NCBI GenBank assembly: GCA_016712035.1
Contig: JADJRT010000016.1
Span: 1 to 64,000, forward strand
DNA length: 64,000 nt
DNA from: Flammeovirgaceae bacterium
Lineage (GTDB): Bacteria > Bacteroidota > Bacteroidia > Cytophagales > Cyclobacteriaceae
Direction of reading: 5' to 3'
Shown: positions 10,906 to 21,036 of the stretch, piece by piece
Layout: every line of letters begins with the position of its first letter
How positions within the stretch are numbered: position 1 is the first letter of the stretch
Position numbers and translations under genes: made by a program
Notes under the pieces: generated by a model
Told to the model about the DNA's origin: nothing
Seen by the model: only the letters and a program-made list of their open reading frames with translations
The model's database searches: none

Positions 10906-12170
10906 TTAATCGTATTTAAACTCAGAGTACAACAACGAAAAATCTTCGCCCCACAGTAAATTCTTCACAACTTTCCAGATGTGATTGGGCGAAGGCGGGC
11001 AACCCGGAATAGTATAATCTACTTTTACAATTTCGCTACATCCGTAAACGCGATCCAGAATTTTTGGTAAGTCCTCATGATACGGCACCGTGTTCTCGCC
11101 TTGTTCGCTCGTTACGCTGTTGAGGTATGCTTCCTCCAAACATTCCCCTAAAGGAATAGTGTTGCGCATAGCGGGCAAACCACCCCAGACAGCACATTCA
11201 CCCATCACCACCAGAATGTCGCACATCTCTGAATTTTTTAGCGTTTCAATATTCTCATCATTGCAACAACCTCCTTCTACCAAACCCAAATGACAACGTT
11301 GGGTAAATGTTTTAATATCGGTAAGCGGAGATTTGTTGAAGGCGACCAATTCAACGATGTCCAGTAAATCGGTATCGATATCCAGCATCGACATGTGGCA
11401 ACCAAAACATCCTGCCAAAGAAACGGTAGCGATGGTTTTCTTTTCAAAATTGGCAACTTTCGGTTTTTCAGCGATGTTATGATGAAAATGTTTTTGTGAT
11501 GATTCTAAATCAAACGCTCTTTCACCAAAAGGTTTTGATAAACTTTTACCTCGTACAATGATGGCCCCCGTTGGGCATAACTTCATCGCATTCTCTGCTT
11601 CACTTTCCGAGAGTTTTCTTCTTGTTCATAATCAATGCCTACCATAGTTTCGTTACCCCGATTAACATACATAAACACACGCTTGCCATCGGATGTAAAT
11701 ACTTCTTCCACACACCTTCGGCATTTAATGCAGCGGTTGTGTTCCATCACCATACGCTTGGGTTGGTAGTCGATAAGCCGATCCTTAAATAAGTGTGGAA
11801 AGCGGGTGGTAGAAATTCCTAATTCGTACCCCATGTGTTGTAGGTCGCAGTTACCACTTTTCTCACAGGATGGGCAAAAGTGATTGCCTTCAGCAAACAT
11901 CATCTCGATAAGTGCTTGCCGCATATCCACAAGTTCCGGGGTGTTAACCTCTACCTTTAAACCCTCGTGAATGCTTTCTGTGCAAGCGGGATTATATCGA
12001 CCGTTTATTTTGCAAGTACACTGCGGCATGTTCCGAGTGGTGGATCAATGTGTTTGAAATAGCATAAAGAAGGAATAAAAATTCCATTGGCTTTGGCAGC
12101 GTCTACCAGGTTGCTGCCTTCTTCGGCCTCATATTTTTTACCATCAATCCAGAATGTGCAGGTTGCCATG
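10906..12170 (-). CDS. Apparent HoxU-HoxY fusion: diaphorase Fe-S subunit joined to hydrogenase small subunit (frameshifted)
   Basis: From the ATG at 12170 the protein begins MATCTFWIDGKKYEAEEGSN, a plant-type 2Fe-2S domain (IPSLCYFKH, LGTCR, then CTCKINGR after one indel near 12025). NuoG/HoxU-type clusters follow: FCPSCEKSGNCDLQHMGYE, CIKCRRCVEEV, then KLCPTGAI after a second indel near 11620. The usual HoxU end, GERAFD, runs on in frame through a 25-residue linker into the HoxY small subunit: SLAGCFGCHMSMLDID, GECAVWGG and PGCPPSPNHIW, which bind the proximal 4Fe-4S cluster. There is no ATG, GTG or TTG in the linker. A homopolymer error could also have erased a HoxU stop. The chain carries electrons between the NiFe site and FMN. 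Confidence 0.8.
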
Positions 12171-12174
12171 GGTA

Positions 12175-13947
12175 TCAGGGTTTATAGTGTTCGTATTGTG
12201 TAATGGCTGCGTGATGATCAAATTTTCGGTACATGCTATTGTCGGTGCCAGCAAAACGTGTGGCAAAGTAATCTTCAAATTTTTCTAGTGATTGAATTAC
12301 AGAGTTACTGGCGGTTTTGCCGAGTCCACACCTGCTTGTTGCTTTCATGATAGCACTCCAGCTTTTAAGCTCTTTCAAATCATTGCTGTCAGCCAATCCA
12401 TTTTGCAAACGCTCTAGCTTACGTTCAATAATAAAATTGCCGGCCCGGCAAGGCGTACACGCTCCGCAGGATTCGTGTTTAAAAAATTCGGAGAAGTTTA
12501 TCAGAATATCGACAATATCGCGGCTGCTGTTAAAGATCATAAACGAGCCTCCGCACCGAATGTCTTTTTGAGCCAGTAAATCCAGCATAGAAATTCGTCT
12601 GTATTTTTCTTTAACAGAAATACATTCTCCGGATGGACCGCTTACCTGAATAAAGTGTGGGTCTTCAGCGCCACATAAATCAAGCAATTCAGCAACCGTC
12701 ATTCCCCATTCAATTTCATAGATGCCTGACAGTTTACAATCACCAGAAAGGCTGATTAGCTTAGTTCCTGGTGAACCGGGAATGCCTCGTTTCAGATATT
12801 CGAATGTTCCAAGAGAAAGCAGGCGAGCTACGGAAGCAAAAGTTTCTACATTGTTAACCACGGTAGGCAATTGCAGATACCCTTTCTCTACCGGGTAAAA
12901 CCATTTTGTGCGGGGTTCACCTCGTTTCCCTTCCATAGATTCAAGCAATGCAGTTTCTTCACCACACACATAGGCACCGGCTCCAATTTCAATTCGGATC
13001 TCAAAATTAAAGCCTTTGATGCCTCCAGCATTATTACCTAATAAACTTTGTGCATGGAAGTCATTAATTTCCTGTTCTAATTTTTCAACTAACCATTGAT
13101 ACTCGCCACGCAAGTAGATAATTCCATAGGAGGCACCAACGGTATATCCCGCTATAATCATTCCTTCCAAAACCGATCCGGGTTGATTATTTAAGAGCAC
13201 GCGATCCTTAAAGGTTCCGGGTTCCCCTTCATCGGCATTGCAAACAATAAATTTTGGAGATTCTTTAAAAGTCCGACATGCATCCCATTTTTTTCCGGTG
13301 GGGAAAAACGCACCCCCACGACCGGATAGTTCAGCAATTCGTAATTGCTCAATCACACCATCGGGTCCTAATTCATTTAGCTTACTAATTGCCTGGCCTC
13401 GCTGGTAGGGAGCAAAAAAAATCGTTCGATTGTTTGCAGGCGTAAACCGGATATTGTCCAGCGGTTGGTCGCAGATTTCTTGAGGTGATTTTCCGTTTTT
13501 AATCTTCTGAATGATTTCCTTAACCTTGAGTGCATTTAAATTCGTAAAGGGATAAAAATCGATTAGGGCTGCGGGTTCCTGATCACTTAATCCAATACAA
13601 GGTGTTTGATACAAGCCAAACGTACCGGATGGATCTACAGAGCCCAAACGCGCACCTGTTTCGCGCTCAAACGTTTCGCGGATTCTTTCAAATCCCTTTA
13701 GCTGTGAGATAATACTATTGTTGAGATAAATCGTGTGCTTACCAGCCCGCTGTTTATGAAAGAAGTGGTAGAAGGATGCAACACCTTCAATCTCAATTTG
13801 AGAAAGCCGGTGTTGCTGAGCCAGTTTTTCTATCGAACTTTTTGAAATATGTCTTTCATCCGTTTGCAGGGTCCATAATTGCGACAACAGCAACGAGCGT
13901 GGCGGCTCAACCGAAAAAAGGTTTTTTTGTGCGGTTTGAATACTCAT
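12175..13947 (-). CDS. hoxF: NAD-reducing hydrogenase diaphorase subunit HoxF
   Basis: Intact, 590 residues, first gene of the leftward operon, ending 4 bases before HoxU. Residues 1-150 are a NuoE-like domain, 170-590 a NuoF-like domain. NADH/FMN motifs are GRGGAFFPTGKKW (209-221), NADEGEPGTF (237-246) and AYVCGEETALLESMEG. The 4Fe-4S cluster has C494, C497, C500 (ESCGACTPCRAGN) and C540. The NuoE part has lost its 2Fe-2S site: the first Cys pair is replaced by YLNNSIISQ and only C117 of CIGLS remains. It oxidises or reduces NAD(H) for the hydrogenase. HoxF is the normal partner of HoxUYH in group 3d enzymes. Confidence 0.93.
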   Translation of the reverse strand: MSIQTAQKNLFSVEPPRSLLLSQLWTLQTDERHISKSSIEKLAQQHRLSQIEIEGVASFYHFFHKQRAGKHTIYLNNSIISQLKGFERIRETFERETGARLGSVDPSGTFGLYQTPCIGLSDQEPAALIDFYPFTNLNALKVKEIIQKIKNGKSPQEICDQPLDNIRFTPANNRTIFFAPYQRGQAISKLNELGPDGVIEQLRIAELSGRGGAFFPTGKKWDACRTFKESPKFIVCNADEGEPGTFKDRVLLNNQPGSVLEGMIIAGYTVGASYGIIYLRGEYQWLVEKLEQEINDFHAQSLLGNNAGGIKGFNFEIRIEIGAGAYVCGEETALLESMEGKRGEPRTKWFYPVEKGYLQLPTVVNNVETFASVARLLSLGTFEYLKRGIPGSPGTKLISLSGDCKLSGIYEIEWGMTVAELLDLCGAEDPHFIQVSGPSGECISVKEKYRRISMLDLLAQKDIRCGGSFMIFNSSRDIVDILINFSEFFKHESCGACTPCRAGNFIIERKLERLQNGLADSNDLKELKSWSAIMKATSRCGLGKTASNSVIQSLEKFEDYFATRFAGTDNSMYRKFDHHAAITQYEHYKP

Positions 13948-13997
13948 AATTAGCCGGTTTAATAGCCTTAAGGTGAGTATTTACTACATTACAAAGT

Positions 13998-14011
13998 ATG
14001 ACAGAAGTCAT
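13998..14011. promoter_or_regulatory. Perfect 14-bp palindrome of CRP/FNR type upstream of the hox operon
   Basis: ATGAC-AGAA-GTCAT is a perfect inverted repeat 51 bases before the hoxF ATG. On the minus strand it is directly followed by TACTTTG, a possible -7 element, so a bound protein could block RNA polymerase, or act on a start further downstream. Geometry (TGAC-N4-GTCA) matches DNR/FNR-family sites. Confidence 0.45.
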
Positions 14012-14120
14012 GCAAACGATTGTCAATCAAGAATATAAAAAGCAAAAAAAGTTTGGAGGCTATAATTTGAAAAAACTACTATGACTGACTATGTTTTTCT
14101 TACGCCTGCGCAATGATATA

Positions 14121-14213
14121 GGCACGCAAAGCCCGCGAAGATTTATACGCCAAGGCCGCAAAGTTATTTGAGTTTACTTTGCGTACTCTGCGTACTCTGC
14201 GTTAAAGGTATTT
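14121..14213. repeat. Intergenic CGCAAAG-type palindromic repeat, copy 2
   Basis: Contains GGCACGCAAAGCCCGCGAAG and, in the opposite sense, CTTTGCGTACTCTGCGTAC followed by TCTGCGTTAAAGGTATT. These are the same words as the element at 8683-8858. It lies between cinA and the hox promoter, so both ends of the hox operon are bordered by this repeat. Confidence 0.7.
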
Positions 14214-14237
14214 CAACTATGGCCAAAATCTTACTTA

Positions 14238-15484
14238 TTATTTCGGTAGACTTTGCCTGATAAGATTTAGTACGGCCATGGATGCTGTCCGAATGTTAAT
14301 CATGCGATCTTTTGACAATTGTAATTTTTTGGTGACCGTGTGATGTTTGTCCGAGTAAGCAATCCAAATGGTGCCTACCGGCTTGTCGGGTGTTGCCCCG
14401 CCTGGGCCGGCAATACCGCTGGTAGCCACACCAATATCCGTATTGAATTTAGCGCGTACAATATTGGCCATTTCTATAATAGTGGGTTCGCTTACGGCTC
14501 CGTATTTTTCTAGCGTTTCGGGTTTTACGCCAAGCTGACGCATTTTTATTTGATAGTCGTATGGGATCATCGCACCCAGAAAATAATCAGAGCTGCCGGG
14601 CACACTGGTAATCAAATGAGACAAATATCCACCGGTGCAGCTTTCGGCAATCGCTAAGGTGAGTTTCTTTTCTCGCAGTGTGTTTCCAATCACTACTTCA
14701 ATGGGTTCGTAACCAAATCCATAAATATTCTGCCCGATGATTGAATTGAGTTTTTCAATCCAGGCAGAAGTTTCGTTCTGTAATTTTTCTAACGAGTCAC
14801 CAAATCCGGTTAACCGTAATTTCACTTCACCCAGGCTTGGCAAATAGGCAAGTTTAATGTGTTCAGGTAATGATTTCTCCCAATCACTAATCTTCTCAGC
14901 AAGAAAGGATTCGCCAAGCCCAATGGTGCGAACAATCTTGTGATGAATAACGGGTAACGTGTATTTACTATTAAGCCGAGGAAGGACATGATCGGTCATC
15001 ATCTTCTTCATCTCATGGGGCACTCCGGGCATCGACATAAATACCTTATTGCCTCTGTCAAAATACATACCCGGAGCAGTGCCTACGGGATTAGTAATTT
15101 TTCGCAGGCTGTAGGTAAGGCGGCTTGCAAGCGATTAAGTTCGGTGAGCTCGCGGCCACGGCTTTTAAAAAACTCAGTGACCTCCACCATCGCTTCCTCA
15201 TGAATCTTCATTTCGCAGTTAAAATATTTTGCCAGGCATGGCTTGGTTAGGTCATCGGAGGTTGGTCCCAGACCTCCGGTAATAAGAATTATATCGGCTC
15301 TTTTTTCTGCTTCTGCAAGTGCGGTTAGTATTTCTTCTTCCAAATCGCCAACGGTAGTTTTGCGAATTACCTTAATACCAATCTTGTCCAATTCTACGCT
15401 CATCCATTGGCTATTGGTATCTACAATTTGGCCGTATAGAATCTCATCCCCAATGCTGATCAGTTCGGCAAGTACTTTTTTCAC
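14238..15484 (-). CDS. cinA: CinA: MoCF-like domain plus nicotinamide-nucleotide amidase domain (one frameshift)
   Basis: About 415 residues. The N-terminal molybdopterin-binding-like domain shows AELISIGDEILYGQIVDTNS and ILITGGLGPTSDDLT. The C-terminal CinA domain shows AIAESCTGGYLSHLITSVPG and SGIAGPGGATPDKPVGTIW, the NMN deamidase active region that salvages pyridine nucleotides. A missing A near 15095 (GCGAAAAATTAC expected) splits it. The GTG at 15484 (VKKVLAELISIGDE) matches the normal CinA start; an ATG at 15532 would add 16 residues. A downstream in-frame arrangement with no operon partner on this strand suggests single-gene transcription. Confidence 0.92.
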
Positions 15485-15629
15485 GAATTCAGTTTTAAAT
15501 TTAATTTCTGCTCCTAATAGAATGGTTTGCAAAATACCGTTAGGGATTCATATAACAAATACACAGAGTGATGAAATTAAGTGTTCGTCTGCGCATACTT
15601 TTTCCTACCTTCGCTTCAACTTTAAGCGA

Positions 15630-16346
15630 ATGAAAAGAATCATTTTAGGCATTTCTATTATTTTAGGAGCTTGTACTTCGGCTCAGATCAATCAGGCGCT
15701 TTCGGATGCGAACAAAGCCATAGGTGGGAGCAAACCCCTTACGGCCAATGAAGTGGGTGAGGGACTCAAGGAGGCCTTGATTGTAGGCATATCGAAGGGT
15801 TCGGATTTAGTCTCAATTACGGATGGATATTTTAAAAATCCGGAAATAAAAATTCCGTTTCCGCCCGATGTAAAGAAAGTGGAGGATCGCCTTCGGCAAA
15901 TTGGTTTAGGTGGCGAAGTAGATAAGTTTATAATGACTTTAAACCGAGGTGCGGAAGATGCAGCCAAAGAAGCAAAACCAATTTTTATTGCAGCGATAAA
16001 ACAAATGACGATTGATGATGCCTGGGCTATTCTTAAAGGTGAGCCAGATGCAGCCACACAATATCTCAAAAGAACAACTAGCCCGCAACTCAAAGAAAAA
16101 TTTAGTCCCGTTATTCAAACCTCGTTGGATAAGGTAAGTGCTACGAAATATTATAAGGATTTGGTTACGCGATACAATAGTATTCCCTTAGTTCAAAAAG
16201 TAAATCCAGATTTAAATGAGTATGCCACCGAGCTGGCCATGCAAGGCTTGTTTACGATGATTGCTAAAGAAGAGAAAAATATCCGTCAAGATCCGGTTGC
16301 GCGAACAACTGAATTATTGAAGCGCGTGTTCGGAGCACAACAGTAG
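15630..16346 (+). CDS. DUF4197 lipoprotein
   Basis: 238 residues. The start at 15630 gives MKRIILGISIILGACTS, a lipoprotein signal peptide with lipobox LGAC (acylated Cys 15). A longer upstream reading exists but runs antisense through cinA. The body matches DUF4197: VGEGLKEALIVGISKG, DGYFKNPEIKIPFPPDVKKVE, ATQYLKRTTSPQLKEKF. The function of the family is unknown; the signal suggests attachment to the periplasmic or outer membrane. It is followed by a small membrane protein gene 18 bases later, probably co-transcribed. A -7-like TACCTTCG sits at 15606. Confidence 0.88.
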   Translation: MKRIILGISIILGACTSAQINQALSDANKAIGGSKPLTANEVGEGLKEALIVGISKGSDLVSITDGYFKNPEIKIPFPPDVKKVEDRLRQIGLGGEVDKFIMTLNRGAEDAAKEAKPIFIAAIKQMTIDDAWAILKGEPDAATQYLKRTTSPQLKEKFSPVIQTSLDKVSATKYYKDLVTRYNSIPLVQKVNPDLNEYATELAMQGLFTMIAKEEKNIRQDPVARTTELLKRVFGAQQ

Positions 16347-16364
16347 ACCAAAAGGTTTTTAATC

Positions 16365-16517
16365 ATGAATATGAAAAACATTACAAAACGAGATATCAGG
16401 ACTTTTCTTTTAGGGATGCTGACTATGTTCTTATTAGTGATAGCCTATGATTGGAATGACTTTGTTAGCGGATTCATGGATGGTTCGAAAGGACTAAGAA
16501 GCGAAGTAATAAAATAA
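16365..16517 (+). CDS. Small single-span membrane protein, 50 residues
   Basis: ATG at 16365 (a second ATG two codons on). The sequence has a short basic N-terminus (MKNITKRDIR), one hydrophobic segment (TFLLGMLTMFLLVIAY), and a polar tail with NDFVSGFMDGSKG. Small proteins with a similar tail are frequent in Bacteroidota, but no function is known to me. It lies between the DUF4197 gene and paaN with short gaps, so translation as part of this operon is plausible. Confidence 0.6.
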   Translation: MNMKNITKRDIRTFLLGMLTMFLLVIAYDWNDFVSGFMDGSKGLRSEVIK

Positions 16518-16523
16518 TTTGAT

Positions 16524-18192
16524 ATGACATTATTCGAAAAACATAAGCCCACTTTAAATAAAGCTATGGAGGCTTTGCATGCCCGTACTTTTTATGCGGC
16601 ATTTTCAGAGCAACCTTCACCCGCCATTTATGGTGAAACGGCAGATGCGGATGGGTTGGCAAAATTTAAGGCCATGCGTGGTTCAAAATTTAGCGAACTA
16701 AAACAAACCGGAGAAGAAGGCTGGATTGGTCAAGAAGAATCACCCCTACTTTCAGGAATCATTGCGGGTAACCTATCCATCCTTTTCTGTCAATACATTA
16801 GTAAGCCATGCATCCAAGGCGTTTCCTCAATGGCGGAAGACAAGTGCAGATTTACGTGCTGGTATTTTGATGGAATCGTTGGAAGGAATACGCAGCCGGT
16901 TTTATGAAATCGCCTACGCAACCATGCATACCACGGGCCAATGGTTTATGATGGCCTTTCAAGCTTCAGGACCGCATGCAGCAGATAGAGCGTTGGAAGC
17001 AATAGCGGCTGGCTATGAAGAGTTGAATCGCTTTCCCGCCAAGGCACTTTGGGATAAACCGATGGGTAAATACAATATTCAACTTAATAAGGAATGGAGG
17101 GCCGTGCCAAAAGGCATTTCGTTGGTAGTAGGTTGCTCTACGTTCCCCACCTGGAATTCTGTAACAGGTATTTACGGAAGTTTGATGACTGGAAATCCGG
17201 TGATCGTAAAACCGCATCCAGGATCTATTCTTCCAATTGCTATTGTCGTAGCTGAAATTCAAAAAGTATTAAGTGCTAATAATTTAGATCCGAATATTTG
17301 CCAACTCGCGCCTGATACATTTGATGCCATGATTACAAAAGAATTGGCTGAACACCCCGAAGTTAAACTCATCGACTTTACGGGTAATTCTACTTTTGGT
17401 TCTTACTTGGAGGCATTGCCAGGCAAAGTTGTTTTCACTGAAAAAACCGGAGTTAATTCAGTCATTCTTGATTCTGTTGCGGATATCGATAAAGCTGCCG
17501 CTAATCTTGCCTTTTCGGTGAACCTTTACAGCGGACAAATGTGTACCGCGCCTCAGAACTTTTATATCCCTGAGGCAGGAATTAATTCACCGGCTGGTAA
17601 CGTTTCATTTGATCAGATAGCAGAAAAGCTCGTGGGGCAAATCAATAGTCTTGTTGATAACCCGAAAGCAGGACCCTATGTATTAGGGGCCATTCAAAAT
17701 AAAAAGACGAGTGAGCGAATTGCCGAGGTTGAAAAACTGGGTGACAAAGTATGGCTTAAATCGCGCACATTCGAAAATCCTATGTTTAAGAATGCACGAG
17801 TAGCAACACCTATCGTTTTAGAAGTAGATGCCTCGAAGAAAGAAATCTTCAGCAAAGAATTATTTGGACCAATCATTTTATTGATCAAAACAAAAAATAC
17901 AGATCAATCTATTTCCTTAGCGAAAGAGATGGCTTTGAAGCACGGAGCTATTTCTTGTGGAGCCTATACTACAGATGCAACTGTAAGGGAGAAGATTGCG
18001 GACGAGATGTCGCTGGCAGCTACGCCTGTTTCGTTCAATCTTACGGGTGGCATTTACATGAATCAAAATGCAGCCTTTTCCGATTTTCATGTTACGGGTG
18101 GCAATCCCTCTGGCAATGCATCATTCACAAATCCAGAATACGTTACTAAGCGTTTTACCTGGGTTGGTCACAGAGAACCTGTTAGTGCCTAG
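16524..18192 (+). CDS. paaN: PaaN-type aldehyde dehydrogenase (phenylacetate degradation protein family; one frameshift)
   Basis: About 555 residues after removing one extra C near 16740 (GQEESP joins to YFQESLRVTYPSFS). Family features: N-terminal KHKPTLNKAMEALHART, then FPQWRKTSADLRAGILME, the Rossmann region VVGCSTFPTWNSV and VIVKPHPGSILP, and the catalytic Cys in SGQMCTAPQNFYIP. PaaN proteins are aldehyde-dehydrogenase-like and are named from phenylacetate gene clusters, where they resemble the ring-opening-aldehyde oxidising half of PaaZ. No other paa genes are in the window, so the substrate here is inferred only from the family. Confidence 0.82.
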
Positions 18193-18221
18193 ATTGTAAA
18201 TGGGAATAAGCAAAATAGTAA

Positions 18222-19687
18222 TCATTTTTTGCCTATTGACTTAAGAGTCCGTGCATTTAGTATTGTGACATTACCAAGAATTTCGGTGATTGTCTTTTCT
18301 GTGTTTGGAAAAACCTGATCTGTAATTGCATACAAGCCATCGTTGGAAACAATTTCAATAATCGATTCATCAACCAAAATCTTAATTGCAATCCTTTCAG
18401 GTTTTTCTTGAATGGCTACAGATTCGATGCTCGCGAAATCTTTTTGAAAATTAGTGTTACCGGAGTTCGAACGATCTAAAAACAGTTTGCCATCCTTATA
18501 CCCAATGGTGGTTTGTTGATGCTCTGATTTAAAAAGATGGATTTCACCTTGGTCAGCAATTTCCGCTTCCAGATAAAACGATTTCCCTTCGAAGGAGTTG
18601 ATGTCAGTAATTTTTTCACCAAGCAAATTTTTAAATTCTGAAATCGTTTTTTGCTTTAAACGCAGTCCTGTCGGAGTTTCAATTAACGATAGTTCTCTAG
18701 GAATAGAAAATGTTCCACGCCATGTCTCTGTAGGAATTAAATTGGCATAAGTCCAATTGTTTACCCAACCGAGCATGATAGTGCGATCTTTCACATTGTT
18801 AAATACAATACCAGCATAATAATCTTTACCATGCTCTACGTAAAGCGGCTCAACCTGGTCAGAGATGAATTTTGTTCCGTCAAAGTCTCCAACAAAATAT
18901 TGCATGCCCACGAAAGTCGGTCCTGCCGGATGTCCGCCTGATAAAGAAAGAACCCATTTCGATTTGTCGGAATTATTTTCGACAGGTAGTTCATAAAGAT
19001 CGGGACATTCCCAAATGCGTGTAGTATCTCCCGCATTTCCAAACTCGCTCATCAAGGTCCATTGCAATAAATTTTTTGATTGATAAAGTTGAACCTTAAA
19101 TAAATCCGGTATAACGAGAGCCATTACCCATTTTTGTTGCGGTTCATACCAAAATACTTTCGGGTCGCGAAAATCTTTACGTTGAATATCCAAAATAGGA
19201 TTCTTCTCATACCGCGTCCAGGTGCGACCTTTATCATCGCTATAGGCTAAACTTTGGTGCTGCACCAATCCCTGGTTGCCTTTATGCACATTTGACGTAT
19301 AGATGGCCACCAGACAATCGGTGCCCGCACATAACCCACTGGTATTGTTTTTATCAACCACCGCAGTGCCCGAAAAGATCATAGTACTATCTCCCGTTGT
19401 AGGGTCCATATATTCTGCCAATGCCAACGGCAATTCATCCCAATGCAATAAGTCCTTACTTATAGCATGCCCCCAACTCATGTGCCCCAGGTTGTTCCGA
19501 AGGGATTGTATTGGTAGAAGAGATGATATTCGTTTTCATAGTAGACTAGCCCGTTGGGATCATTAACCCAATTTACTTTAGGGGTAAAATGAACTTGCGG
19601 ACGGTAGCGTTCTTGGTCCATATGTTCCTTTGGTGTTTGGCAGCCGGCCAAGAATGCGATAATTAGTAAAGTGAGGAATGATTTCAT
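18222..19687 (-). CDS. GH32 fructosidase (levanase/inulinase/invertase type) lipoprotein (one frameshift)
   Basis: About 488 residues. [16 protein letters not shown] is a lipoprotein signal. The five-bladed GH32 domain carries the nucleophile motif WVNDPNG, the FRDPK transition-state motif and the acid/base motif ECPDLY; a C-terminal beta-sandwich with [18 protein letters not shown] follows. A base is missing near 19495 (NPFG to [12 protein letters not shown]). The enzyme cleaves beta-fructosides such as levan, inulin or sucrose at the cell surface or in the periplasm. No SusCD pair is adjacent. Its start overlaps the end of the upstream histidine kinase gene by 4 bases, suggesting co-transcription. 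Confidence 0.9.
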
Positions 19688-21024
19688 ATCGTATGGGATG
19701 CTGGTTTAAGAATTTTATTTTCTGATAAAAGTGGGAGAAATACCAGAAAGGTTGTACCCTCGCCAAATGTGGAGGTCACGTTAATAGAGCCGTTTAATTT
19801 TTCTAAGGCTTGTTTAACAATGTACAAACCAAGGCCTGAACCTTCCGATTTTTCATTTGCCTGATAAAACATTTCAAAAATATTTTCGAGATACTTGTTA
19901 TGGATGCCTAAACCATTATCCTTAACGATTAATTCCAAATTTCCAGCATGCAGTTCGACTTTGACATCTAAAAATTGATTTTCTTTCGATATGTCCGAAT
20001 ATTTAAAAGCATTCGAAATCAGATTGCTTACTATAATCTGGAATCTTGATAAATCAGAGGTTATCTGTAGGTCAGCAGCGACATCAATCCTTACATTAAT
20101 TTTTTCAGCATTAGGATAGAATTGAAGATTCTCTAAAGCGTTTCGAATTACTTTATTAACCGAGAATGTTTGGGATGAAATACTCGTGCGTGTATTGCGT
20201 GAGTAATCTGAGATATCGCGAATAAATTTCTGCAGGTTTTCTATCCGGCCTTGCATCATTACAAGGCAGTCTTGAATCTCCTTTGGGTTGTCGGTGAGTT
20301 TTGCCAGATTGATCAAACCCTTTACCGAACTTAAGGGTGCCATTAAATCGTGTGATGTGCTATAAACGAATCTGTCTAATTCAGCGTTTAGTTTGCTTAG
20401 TTCGCTATTGCTTTCGTTAAGACTTTTTTCATGCTCGAGCATAGTTGTTTCCGATCGATGATTAAGGCTTATTAAGAAGTAAATAATCAGTACTGAGGAA
20501 ATGAGGGAACTAAAAAAATTAATAATAAGATTGAGTTGATTCAAATCTGTAACCTGTTCAGACTTATCAAAGATTTCAATATTGGTCACCTGCGATATGC
20601 CAAACAAAGTAGCGGGTAACAAAATAAGAATAGAACTTTTCCAGCGTTCTTCATAGCCAAAGGCGGCCAATGCCCCAAGGCTGGTTGGGATGTACAGCAT
20701 GTGAAGCCCAACTCCCTTCTGGTTCTACGGTTGAGAAAATAAAAACAGTAAGGTTAATGCTGATGCCCAGTATAATTTTAGAAGCTGTGTAATTCTGGTT
20801 ACGGTTTAGGATAAAACATACGATTACAATAATGATCAATGCAACTTGTGTTGCGTTGCTATAATAAATTTGGTGGTAGATGTCTATTAGTAAAAAAATC
20901 AACAGCACAAAAAGCGAAAGGATGCAGAGTTGACCAGTAAGTAAGGCTCTTTTAAACTCGGTATGAGAAAGTATAAAACTTTCTTTGCCTAGAATAATTT
21001 CCCGAAGGGTGAGCCTTTGTTCAT
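19684..21024 (-). CDS. Membrane sensor histidine kinase (one or two frameshifts, start uncertain)
   Basis: About 450 residues. Six hydrophobic segments in the first half ([33 protein letters not shown] and others) form a membrane sensor; a coiled coil leads to the HisKA domain with [15 protein letters not shown] (phospho-acceptor His), then N-box [11 protein letters not shown]1 DNGLGI and G2 [11 protein letters not shown]. An indel lies near 20700. The start is unclear because the frame runs without a stop into the preceding TauE-like gene; the ATG at 21024 is the nearest candidate and would need one more frame change. No response regulator is adjacent. It may signal to a distant partner. Confidence 0.85.
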
Positions 21025-21036
21025 TAAAGTAACTTA

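Noticed and set aside
15243..15629. Long N-terminal extension of the DUF4197 protein
   Set aside because: It is antisense to cinA; the ATG at 15630 gives a proper lipoprotein signal.
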